This document shows, piece by piece, positions 51,140 to 57,793 of a stretch of DNA of 64,000 bases; positions within the stretch are counted from its first letter, which is position 1; each line of letters starts with the position of its first letter. Location: NCBI GenBank assembly GCA_031552405.1, contig JAVBMN010000006.1, positions 1-64,000 on the forward strand, in the 5' to 3' direction. This DNA is from UBA1794 sp031552405 (GTDB lineage Bacteria > Bacteroidota > Bacteroidia > Bacteroidales > Bacteroidaceae). The notes under the pieces are model-generated. The model was not told the DNA's origin. It saw only the letters and a list, made by a program, of their open reading frames with translations, and made no database searches. Position numbers and translations under genes: made by a program.

Positions 51140-52141
51140 ATGGCATTATTTGAAAGTTACGAACGTCGTATCGACAAAGTGAACGCAGCGTTGATCGCCA
51201 ACGGAATCGCCAGCATCGAAGAGGCAAAAGCCATCTGTGATGCAGCAGGTATCGATCCTTATAAGACTTGTGAAGAAACTCAGCCCATCTGCTTTGAGAA
51301 TGCAAAGTGGGCGTATGTAGTAGGTGCAGCCATCGCTATTAAGAAAGGTTGCAAAGTAGCTGCTGACGCTGCCGAAGCTATCGGTATCGGTCTGCAGGCT
51401 TTCTGTATCCCCGGATCTGTAGCCGAAGACCGCAAGGTAGGTATTGGTCACGGTAACCTGGCTGCCCGTCTGCTCCGCGAAGAAACCAAATGTTTTGCAT
51501 TCCTTGCAGGACACGAATCATTCGCTGCTGCCGAAGGTGCAATCAAGATTGCTGCCAAGGCTGACAAGGTACGCAAAGAACCCCTCCGCTGCATCCTGAA
51601 CGGTCTGGGCAAAGACGCCGCACAGATCATCTCTCGTATCAACGGCTTTACGTACGTACAGACTCAGTTTGATTACTATACCTCAGAACTGAAGGTAGTT
51701 CGCGAAATCGCTTACTCTGACGGTCCCCGTGCAAAAGTACGCTGCTTCGGCGCCGACGATGTACGTGAAGGTGTAGCCATCATGCACATGGAAGGTGTAG
51801 ACGTATCCATCACTGGTAACTCTACCAACCCCACTCGCTTCCAGCACCCCGTAGCCGGAACTTACAAGAAAGAATGCATGGAAATGGGCAAGAAATACTT
51901 CTCTGTAGCATCCGGTGGTGGTACAGGTCGTACGCTTCACCCTGATAACATGGGAGCCGGTCCCGCTTCTTACGGTATGACGGACACTATGGGCCGTATG
52001 CACTCCGATGCTCAGTTCGCCGGTTCTTCCTCCGTTCCCGCTCACGTGGAAATGATGGGATTCCTCGGCATCGGTAACAACCCGATGGTAGGTGTAACCG
52101 TAGCTGTAGCTGTGGATATCGCACAGTCTCTGGGTAAGTAA
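51140..52141 (+). CDS. GGGtGRT protein
   Basis: A 333-residue protein of the family named for the motif GGGTGRT, here at SGGGTGRTLHPDNMGAGP. The ATG at 51140 is preceded by a strong ribosome-binding site (GAAGGAGG), unusual for Bacteroidetes, and skips a 13-residue extension in the longer frame. Other conserved parts are EETQPICFENAKWAYVVGA and AVDIAQSLGK at the C-terminus. Biochemical function is not known. Co-transcribed with the NifU-like gene and followed by a strong terminator. Confidence 0.88.
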   Translation: MALFESYERRIDKVNAALIANGIASIEEAKAICDAAGIDPYKTCEETQPICFENAKWAYVVGAAIAIKKGCKVAADAAEAIGIGLQAFCIPGSVAEDRKVGIGHGNLAARLLREETKCFAFLAGHESFAAAEGAIKIAAKADKVRKEPLRCILNGLGKDAAQIISRINGFTYVQTQFDYYTSELKVVREIAYSDGPRAKVRCFGADDVREGVAIMHMEGVDVSITGNSTNPTRFQHPVAGTYKKECMEMGKKYFSVASGGGTGRTLHPDNMGAGPASYGMTDTMGRMHSDAQFAGSSSVPAHVEMMGFLGIGNNPMVGVTVAVAVDIAQSLGK

Positions 52142-52164
52142 TCCAAAGCTGAACCAACTATAAT

Positions 52165-52204
52165 AAATCCCTGTAACTGTAATAGTTACGGGGATTTTGT
52201 TTTG
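52165..52204 (+). terminator. Rho-independent terminator after the GGGtGRT gene
   Basis: A 14-bp stem with one G-T pair (AAATCCCTGTAACT with AGTTACGGGGATTT, five-base loop) is followed by TGTTTTG. It ends the NifU-like/GGGtGRT operon. Confidence 0.9.
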
Positions 52205-52398
52205 TAATAGTTTAAGGTAAATTACCCTATTATGATCTTACTATTCATCTCACTCTGTAAGCATAAAAGCAGCACTAATAGCTTGAAATAATCGGCTCAA
52301 ATGTATGCAATAAAGATGCTTGAATGGGTGTTAGATGAACGAATCTTCTCCTTCGCTTCTAATTGAAATCAGGTGTATTTGAGTAGAAAAACAGGATG

Positions 52399-52451
52399 TT
52401 TTGCGACTTATTCGCGACCATTTTTCGGTTTTTTCATAAGTGGTCGCAAAA
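52399..52451. repeat. Inverted repeat upstream of the integrase remnant
   Basis: TTTTGCGACTTAT (52399-52411) and ATAAGTGGTCGCAAAA (52436-52451) form an imperfect inverted repeat, differing by a three-base gap. Together with the nearby GCGACCA/TGGTCGC it could be arm-type integrase binding sites or part of an attachment region, given the integrase start at 52533. The rest of 52205-52532 shows no gene. Confidence 0.45.
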
Positions 52452-52532
52452 ATCAATGTAATAAACTGTACCACAGGTAAATATATCACTTTTTAATGAG
52501 CTTCCATAAGTCTAATTATATACATTTTAGCT

Positions 52533-52688
52533 ATGACAAGAAGTTCATTTTCGATTCTCTTTTCTACAAGGGAAAGCAAGACAAGGAAAAATGGGTATGT
52601 ACCTATTGAAGTTACAATCACGATCAACGGTGAAAGAACCACGTTTTCAACAGGAAAGCTCGTACTAGCAGCCAATTGGAGCAAAACA
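52533..52688 (+). pseudogene. Truncated tyrosine integrase (N-terminal fragment)
   Basis: The first about 52 residues (MTRSSFSILFSTRESKTRKN, then VPIEVTITINGERTTFSTGK) match the arm-binding N-terminus of tyrosine recombinases of Bacteroidetes conjugative elements. After KLVLAANWSKTR the similarity stops and unrelated sequence follows, with a stop at 52802. The core-binding and catalytic domains are missing, so the gene is dead. The break coincides with the end of another truncated gene on the opposite strand. Confidence 0.75.
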
Positions 52689-52883
52689 AGGCATTACATT
52701 GACATAAGGCATGGCAATAATAGTATTCTTGTTATTTGTAATTGCTATGGTTGTACCACCACAGCCAGTCGTCCCCTTATTTATCAAACAATTAATAGGT
52801 AATCCTTTTTTAAACTCTTCAATGTCTGATAAATACTCGCATTTTCCTTTTTCATAATAGGCTTTAATAACTCTTTTTTTCAT
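52689..52883 (-). pseudogene. N-terminal fragment of a mobile-element ATPase/helicase-like gene
   Basis: About 65 residues, MKKRVIKAYYEKGKCEYLSD then LPINCLINKGTTGCGGTTIAI, with a P-loop-like GTTGCGGTT. This resembles the N-terminus of hypothetical ATPase/DEAD-like proteins carried by Bacteroidetes mobile elements. After MPYVNVM the frame runs into integrase DNA on the other strand and ends. The fragment faces the integrase fragment tail to tail, as would follow deletion of the DNA between two convergent genes of an inserted element. Confidence 0.55.
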
Positions 52884-53014
52884 TTGAACGATTTTTAAAT
52901 AATTTGTATCGTTTGATCTGAAAAGTAGTTTACCGGATTTTCTTCTATTTTTTCTTTATAGTACTTTTTCTCATTTCAGAATCAGAAAATCCAGAATTCT
53001 TTGAGATTCTTTCT

Positions 53015-53176
53015 TTATAGTAGTTTTGGGCATTTATTTTTTGTTTCATCTAAGCGTTTCAAATACAGGATGTTGTTTTTTGAGTCAATGATAAAATCAA
53101 AATAACGAAGGACTGCTGTTCCTAAAAGCCCATTTACGGCGGAAGAATCAGAATGGGAATTGGTTAGCAATTCAAC
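53015..53176 (-). pseudogene. C-terminal fragment of a retroviral-type aspartyl protease family gene
   Basis: Read on the minus strand, an open stretch of 53 codons encodes NGLLGTAVLRYFDFIIDSKN followed by NILYLKRL, which looks like the conserved C-terminal strand pattern GxLGxxxLxxFxxxIDxxxxxLYL of bacterial aspartyl proteases. A stop codon lies directly upstream and no start or catalytic DTG is found, so only the end survives. Part of the decayed patch 52.5-53.2 kb. The remainder of 52884-53321 shows no gene. Confidence 0.5.
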
Positions 53177-53237
53177 TTATGATTATGGAATTCTAAAAGC
53201 GAACTACAAAAAAAGCCCTGACCCTCTCACTAAAGTC

Positions 53238-53275
53238 TTTTGAGCCGCAAGCGAAACCATCATATGTGATTTACT
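53238..53275 (+). repeat. Degenerate copy of the 54976 terminator/promoter module
   Basis: TTGAGCCGCAAGCGAAACCATC here matches, with one difference across GAGCCGCA(A/G)GCGAAACCATC, the start of the terminator at 54976. The second half (ATATGTGATTTACTCGTTTACTTTGCA) is decayed relative to the intact copy (GTCTGCGGCTCTTGTTTTACCTTTGCA). It would no longer form the hairpin, but keeps a promoter-like TTACTTTG before the 53322 gene. Confidence 0.6.
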
Positions 53276-53321
53276 CGTTTACTTTGCAGAAGAAAATTTT
53301 CAATCTATTAAAAGTAAGAAG

Positions 53322-54029
53322 ATGAGACCAAAGATTATTTGTCACATGATGAGTTCGGTAGATGGCCGACTAGTTACCTATCGCTATACGCTGCCTTTCG
53401 ATGGCAAAAGTATGGATGATGTTTCTGCACAGTATTTCTCTATTAGTAATGAACTGAATGGACAAGCCGTTATGATTGGACGGAAAACAGTACAGGAAAA
53501 TTTTATGCCCAAAACTTTTGAAAACAACGATTATTTCCCAACGGAAAACCCTACGACCTTTATTGGTAAGCGCGATGCAGCATCTACAATCATTGTTATT
53601 GACCCCAAGGGGAAAATTTACTATGAAAATACCGATAATGACAATTTTATCGCTATACTCAACGAAAAAGTGTCTGACCAATACCTGTCACATTTAAGGA
53701 ATAACGGCGTTTCGTACGTCTTCGCAGGGCCGGAAGGAAATGACATTGCAAAAGCGATGGACATATTGGGTAATGATTTCGGTTTGAATAAAATCTTACT
53801 AGAAGGTGGTGGCTTTATCAATGGTGCATTTCTAAAAGCAGGTTTGATAGACGAACTTAGTCTGATGCTCTATCCGGGCGTTGATGGATTAGCAGGAATG
53901 CCCGCTATCTTCGAATACGAAGGAAAAGAAAATGAGCAACCAGCACAGGGACAGGCATTGGAATTAATTTCAGTCAAACAATTGCCCGACGGAATCATGT
54001 GGCTATATTACAAATTTCACAAAGTATAG
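53322..54029 (+). CDS. RibD C-terminal/dihydrofolate-reductase-like reductase
   Basis: A 235-residue protein of the RibD-C/DHFR fold: the N-terminal CHMMSSVDGRL, a central VMIGRKTVQENF and the glycine-rich LLEGGGFINGAFLKAGLIDEL that binds NADPH in the bifunctional deaminase-reductase family. Alone, without a deaminase domain, such proteins reduce unknown pterin- or flavin-like or other carbonyl compounds. It starts a lower-GC accessory cassette with an AraC regulator, an alcohol dehydrogenase and flavoproteins. Confidence 0.88.
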   Translation: MRPKIICHMMSSVDGRLVTYRYTLPFDGKSMDDVSAQYFSISNELNGQAVMIGRKTVQENFMPKTFENNDYFPTENPTTFIGKRDAASTIIVIDPKGKIYYENTDNDNFIAILNEKVSDQYLSHLRNNGVSYVFAGPEGNDIAKAMDILGNDFGLNKILLEGGGFINGAFLKAGLIDELSLMLYPGVDGLAGMPAIFEYEGKENEQPAQGQALELISVKQLPDGIMWLYYKFHKV

Positions 54030-54077
54030 TTTTTTTGTATCTGAGCCGTAAGATAAAGTAATTTCTACTATTTTTCG

Positions 54078-54085
54078 TACCTTTG
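54078..54085 (+). promoter_or_regulatory. -7 box for the AraC regulator
   Basis: TACCTTTG, a full TAnnTTTG match, 32 bases before the ATG at 54118. The usual -33 TTTG is not evident. Confidence 0.5.
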
Positions 54086-54117
54086 CATTTAGAAACTATC
54101 TTTAAAAAATCTGTATT

Positions 54118-54948
54118 ATGGGACAATCGAAGTCCGATTCGCTTATATTGAATTATTCCGATGTGTTTTTCGGCTTCCACTTCAACGAAATGGAAACCTG
54201 TGTACACATGGCCAAAGACCATATGCTTGTATATGTGTATTCGGGTGAATTGCTATTGGAAGAAGGAAAGAGCAGTGCAACCGTACAGTCGGGCGAATGT
54301 ATGTTCCTTCGGAAAAATCATCGTATCAATATGACCAACCGTCCAAAAGGAAATGAACAGTTTCGGGCTATTTTCCTTGTATTCAGCCGTAAATTTCTAC
54401 GGGAATATTACCGCCAAATGGATAAATCAAAACTTCCGACAGACTTAAAAGATTGCGATGTGAGTGTGATAAGAGTATCGCCAACGCCCGATATTACAAG
54501 CCTGTTCAGTTCCATGATTCCTTACTTCGATTCATCTATCAAACCGACAGATGAATTGATAAAAATGAAGCTGCAAGAAGGGGTACAAGCTCTGCTTCGC
54601 ATTGATATTAGTTCTTCGGTAACGCTTTTCGATTTTGTCGAACCGTGGAAAATCGACATACTCGAATTTCTGAATGAGAACTATATGTGCGACCTTTCAT
54701 TGGAAGAAATCGCTTCGTTTACAGGCCGAAGCCTCGCCACATTCAAGCGTGATTTCAAAAAGATAAGCGAACTTTCGCCCGAACGGTGGCTGATGAAAAA
54801 ACGGCTTGAATCGGCTTACAAGAAAATCAGAGAAGAAGGCAAAAAAGTGTCCGACATCTACTTAGAAACAGGATTTAAAAGCCTTTCCCACTTTTCTACC
54901 GCTTTCAAAAAGGAATATGGGCTTGCACCGACAAGTATCAATAAATAG
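54118..54948 (+). CDS. AraC-family transcriptional regulator
   Basis: A 276-residue regulator. The N-terminal half is a cupin-like sensor/dimer domain of the ExsA/AraC_N kind (VYSGELLLEEGKSSATVQSGECMF in parts). The C-terminal 100 residues carry two helix-turn-helix motifs: LSLEEIASFTGRSLATFKRDF and KVSDIYLETGFKSLSHFSTAF, with the family ending FKKEYGLAPTS. It probably controls the adjacent dehydrogenase and flavoprotein genes, which follow a hairpin terminator and a new -7 box. Inducer unknown. Confidence 0.93.
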   Translation: MGQSKSDSLILNYSDVFFGFHFNEMETCVHMAKDHMLVYVYSGELLLEEGKSSATVQSGECMFLRKNHRINMTNRPKGNEQFRAIFLVFSRKFLREYYRQMDKSKLPTDLKDCDVSVIRVSPTPDITSLFSSMIPYFDSSIKPTDELIKMKLQEGVQALLRIDISSSVTLFDFVEPWKIDILEFLNENYMCDLSLEEIASFTGRSLATFKRDFKKISELSPERWLMKKRLESAYKKIREEGKKVSDIYLETGFKSLSHFSTAFKKEYGLAPTSINK

Positions 54949-54975
54949 AATCTGACCTTTTCGATAAACTTAAAT

Positions 54976-55013
54976 GAGCCGCAGGCGAAACCATCGTCTG
55001 CGGCTCTTGTTTT
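54976..55013 (+). terminator. Rho-independent terminator after the AraC gene
   Basis: GAGCCGCAG (54976-54984) pairs with CTGCGGCTC (54998-55006), extendable by GCG/CG, and is followed by TTGTTTT. A decayed copy lies at 53238-53275. Confidence 0.8.
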
Positions 55014-55020
55014 ACCTTTG
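55013..55020 (+). promoter_or_regulatory. -7 box of the alcohol dehydrogenase
   Basis: TACCTTTG matches TAnnTTTG, 27 bases before the ATG at 55048. It begins in the T-run of the upstream terminator, so one gene ends and the next begins within the same few bases. Confidence 0.5.
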
Positions 55021-55047
55021 CATCATAAATTTTAAAAAGAAAATGTA

Positions 55048-56208
55048 ATGGAGAATTTTCAATTTTGTGTCGGAACTAACATCTTGTTCGGTAAAAACCA
55101 AATCCTCAATTTGTCGGATGTACTCGGAAAATATGGTAAAAAAGTGTTGCTGACCTACGGTGGCGGAAGTATCAAACGTACCGGATTGTATGACAAAGTA
55201 AAGGAATTATTATCCGGCTTCGAGGTTTACGAATTGGACGGCATAGAGCCGAATCCAAAGTTAGCATCGGTTTACGCCGGTGAAAAACTCTGTAAGGGAA
55301 ACGGTATCGATGTTGTGTTAGCTGTTGGTGGCGGCAGTGTGATTGATTGTTCCAAGGCAATTGCTGCCGCAGCTTGTTACGAAGGAGATGCCTGGGATTT
55401 GATTACATTCGCAGCTCCTATTGAAAAGGCGTTGCCACTTTGCACCGTTTTGACGATAGTGGCAACGGGAAGTGAGATGAATTCGGGTGCCGTTATTTCC
55501 AATCCGCAGACCAATGAAAAGATAGGTTTTATGAGTAGCCACCTGATACCGAAAGCCTCTATTCTCGACCCAATATACACATTTACCGTTCCTAAAAATC
55601 AGACAGCAGCAGGTACAGCCGACGTACTATCGCACTTATTGGAACAGTATTTTGTTTCGGAAAGCACATTTATGACCGACCTGCTTGTGGAAAGCGTGAT
55701 AAAAACGGTTATCAAATACGCCCCGGTTGCCATCGCGGAACCTGAAAACTACGAAGCGCAGGCACAGCTTATGTGGGCCAGCTCTATCGGTGATAATGGA
55801 ACACTAAGCAACGGTAACAGGCTTTGTGCATTCAGTTGTCACGGCATCGAGCATGAATTGAGCGCTTATTACGATATTACACATGGCGTCGGGCTGGCTA
55901 TCGTGACGCCTCGGTGGATGCGCTATGTTTTGAGCAAAAACACAGTGGACAGATTCGCCCATTACGGAACAGCCGTGTGGGGGATAGAGCCGTCACAGGA
56001 TAAATACGAAACGGCAAACCAAGCGATAGACGCAACCGAAAACTTCCTCAAAAGCCTCGGAATACCAATGAGGTTAACTGAATTAGGCATTGATGATAAA
56101 AACTTCGAGGCAATGGCCGAACACGCTGTACCTTCCGGAGCATTGGCTTACGGATATGTGCCACTGGATAAAAATGATGTGGTGAATATCCTGAAAATGT
56201 GTGTATAA
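55048..56208 (+). CDS. Iron-containing alcohol dehydrogenase (butanol dehydrogenase-like)
   Basis: A 386-residue group III alcohol dehydrogenase. NAD(P) is bound by the GGGSVIDCSKAIA motif near residue 95. Metal ligands include the Asp and His in ADVLSHLLEQYF and the two His in SCHGIEHELSAYYDITHGVGLAI. This group (BDH/YqhD-like) reduces aldehydes or oxidises alcohols with NAD(P)H and Fe2+. The adjacent iron-sulfur flavoprotein may share a redox detoxification role, for example for reactive aldehydes or electrophiles, which is inference. The gene end overlaps nothing; the flavoprotein follows in 16 bases. Confidence 0.94.
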   Translation: MENFQFCVGTNILFGKNQILNLSDVLGKYGKKVLLTYGGGSIKRTGLYDKVKELLSGFEVYELDGIEPNPKLASVYAGEKLCKGNGIDVVLAVGGGSVIDCSKAIAAAACYEGDAWDLITFAAPIEKALPLCTVLTIVATGSEMNSGAVISNPQTNEKIGFMSSHLIPKASILDPIYTFTVPKNQTAAGTADVLSHLLEQYFVSESTFMTDLLVESVIKTVIKYAPVAIAEPENYEAQAQLMWASSIGDNGTLSNGNRLCAFSCHGIEHELSAYYDITHGVGLAIVTPRWMRYVLSKNTVDRFAHYGTAVWGIEPSQDKYETANQAIDATENFLKSLGIPMRLTELGIDDKNFEAMAEHAVPSGALAYGYVPLDKNDVVNILKMCV

Positions 56209-56224
56209 TCAAAAGAAAACAAAT

Positions 56225-56863
56225 ATGAAAGTAGTATTGGTAAATGGCAGCCCAAACCAAAAGGGCTGCACCTATACGGCGCTTACAGTAGTTGCCGAAA
56301 TGCTGAACAAGGAAGGAATCGAAACGAAAATCTTTTGGATTGGGAAGAAAGCGATTTCTGGTTGTATAGCCTGTTACAAGTGCATGGAAACAGGGAAATG
56401 CGTGATTGCAACTGATAAAGTAAACGAGTTCCTTGAAATAGCGAAACAAGCGGACGGGTTTATTTTCGGAAGTCCGGTATATTATGCGTCGGCAAATGGC
56501 ACCTTGACCGCATTCATGGACAGGGCGTTTATTTCCGACCTTGCGGGAAACGACAATCAGGCTTTCCGTCTAAAACCTGCGGCAGCTGTGGTTTCAGCAC
56601 GTCGCGCTGGAACAACCGCCACATTCGACCAACTCAATAAGTATTTTACCATTCAGGAAATGCCTGTCATTTCTTCCAGTTATTGGAACATGGTACATGG
56701 CGAAAAGCCGGAAGAGGTAATGCAGGACAAAGAAGGGCTTCGGACAATGCGTATACTGGGAAGAAACATGGCTTGGTTTCTGAAATGCAAGGCTGTTGCT
56801 GAAAAAGCCGGAATTCAACAGCCCGAACGGGAAGAGGCGGTATTCACCAACTTTATACGATAA
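56225..56863 (+). CDS. Iron-sulfur flavoprotein / NADPH-dependent FMN reductase family
   Basis: A 212-residue protein from the ATG at 56225 (MKVVLVNGSPNQKGCTYTAL). The flavodoxin-like FMN phosphate loop is NGSPNQKGCTYT. A compact cluster CxxCxxCxxxxxC (CIACYKCMETGKC), as in iron-sulfur flavoproteins of anaerobes, sits near residue 47, and an FGSPVYYASANGTLTAFMDR segment closes the flavin site. Such proteins reduce quinones, peroxide or oxygen in characterised relatives. An earlier frame would overlap the dehydrogenase stop codon. Confidence 0.9.
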   Translation: MKVVLVNGSPNQKGCTYTALTVVAEMLNKEGIETKIFWIGKKAISGCIACYKCMETGKCVIATDKVNEFLEIAKQADGFIFGSPVYYASANGTLTAFMDRAFISDLAGNDNQAFRLKPAAAVVSARRAGTTATFDQLNKYFTIQEMPVISSSYWNMVHGEKPEEVMQDKEGLRTMRILGRNMAWFLKCKAVAEKAGIQQPEREEAVFTNFIR

Positions 56864-56870
56864 AAATATC

Positions 56871-57404
56871 ATGAGTAAAAAAGTAATCATCCTATCGGCA
56901 AGTCCGCGCAAAGGCGGCAATTCAGATTTGTTGTGCGACCAATTTATGTGAGGGGCACAGGAAGCGGGACACAACGTTGAAAAAATATACCTGCACAAGG
57001 AACGGTTGGGCTACTGCATAGCCTGCGATGCGTGCAGGGAAACGAAAAAGTGTGTGCAAAAGGATGTCGGGAATGAAATCATAGAAAAGATGGTAAGCGC
57101 CGATGTAATTGTTTTTGCCACACCTGTCTATTTTTATGCGATGAACGGGCAATTGAAAACGCTTATCGACCGCACACTTCCGCGATATTCCGAACTCGGC
57201 GGCAAAGCCTATCTCATCGCTACCTGTGCGGACCCGAAACACGATGCGGTGGAAGGAACAGTTTCCGATTACAAAAACTTCCTGCGTATGACACCTGAAC
57301 TGACAGATGCAGGTCATATCTTCGCTTTCAGCGCATGGGCAAAAGGCGATATTCTTGGAAATCCTGCCATAATGCAGGCGTATGAAGCAGGTAAAGCATG
57401 CTGA
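56871..57404 (+). pseudogene. Flavodoxin-family gene interrupted by an in-frame TGA
   Basis: The ATG at 56871 opens a flavodoxin-family protein (MSKKVIILSASPRKGGNSDL). After DQFM the codon at 56949-56951 is TGA, and the same frame continues through GAQEAGHNVEKIY to 57404 with all family features, including the cluster CIACDACRETKKC. Relatives have a basic residue at the stop, so a CGA-to-TGA or AGA-to-TGA change is most likely. Without the stop it would be about 177 residues and a paralogue of the preceding gene. Recent inactivation or a sequencing error are both possible. Confidence 0.8.
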
Positions 57405-57482
57405 GTAGAATGTTCGCCCTAGGCCGAATGCTTACTTTTCAAGCAGTAAGAATAAGCTCTGGGAGATATTGGCCTATATACA

Positions 57483-57518
57483 GAAGCCCTGCAAATCCAT
57501 CACTATTTGCAGGGCTTC
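57483..57518. repeat. Strong hairpin after the flavodoxin pseudogene
   Basis: GAAGCCCTGCAAAT pairs with ATTTGCAGGGCTTC (14 bp, eight-base loop). There is no T-run on either side, so it is either a terminator of another kind or an RNA-stabilising element. It lies between the plus-strand pseudogene and the minus-strand peptide gene. Confidence 0.6.
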
Positions 57519-57576
57519 CGGAAAAGAGGAGGAGGTCAGAGTATCGAGGCCTCATCCCCTGCCACTAACTCTAAGT

Positions 57577-57753
57577 TCAATTCGGGGCTTTTCTGCTCCA
57601 GAAGTCCGTGTCAGGGCCATCGTTATCACTGTCTAACAGAGAGCCTCTGGCTTTCATTTGACTTGGTGTTCCATCTCCCGAGGCGGCTATCATAGCTTCT
57701 ACCTCCAGTTCTATCACTTCGATAGAAGGGGCTTGGTATTGAGTCTTTTCCAT
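57577..57753 (-). CDS. Short 58-residue Bacteroidetes-type peptide
   Basis: A 58-residue peptide, MEKTQYQAPSIEVIELEVEA then MIAASGDG and a polar tail. The pattern YxxPxxxVxExxxExxIAASG recurs in short, often unannotated Bacteroidetes proteins, as far as I recall. A signal peptide is not present. The ATG at 57753 is preferred; the longer frame to 57822 runs into the end of the LRR gene. It is the last member of the LRR locus on the minus strand, 41 bases downstream of the broken LRR gene. Whether it is a precursor peptide or a small cytosolic protein is unknown. Confidence 0.6.
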   Translation of the reverse strand: MEKTQYQAPSIEVIELEVEAMIAASGDGTPSQMKARGSLLDSDNDGPDTDFWSRKAPN

Positions 57754-57793
57754 ATTATTGTTTGTTTTTATATTATTGGATGAATATAGTTTC

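Noticed and set aside
52882..53321. Complete gene between the element scar and the RibD-like gene
   Set aside because: Only the short aspartyl-protease-like fragment is open; the rest has stops in all frames and AT-rich runs.
56871..57404. Selenocysteine decoding of the TGA at 56949
   Set aside because: The position is not a redox Cys site of the family, and no SECIS-like hairpin is evident after the codon; a nonsense mutation is simpler.
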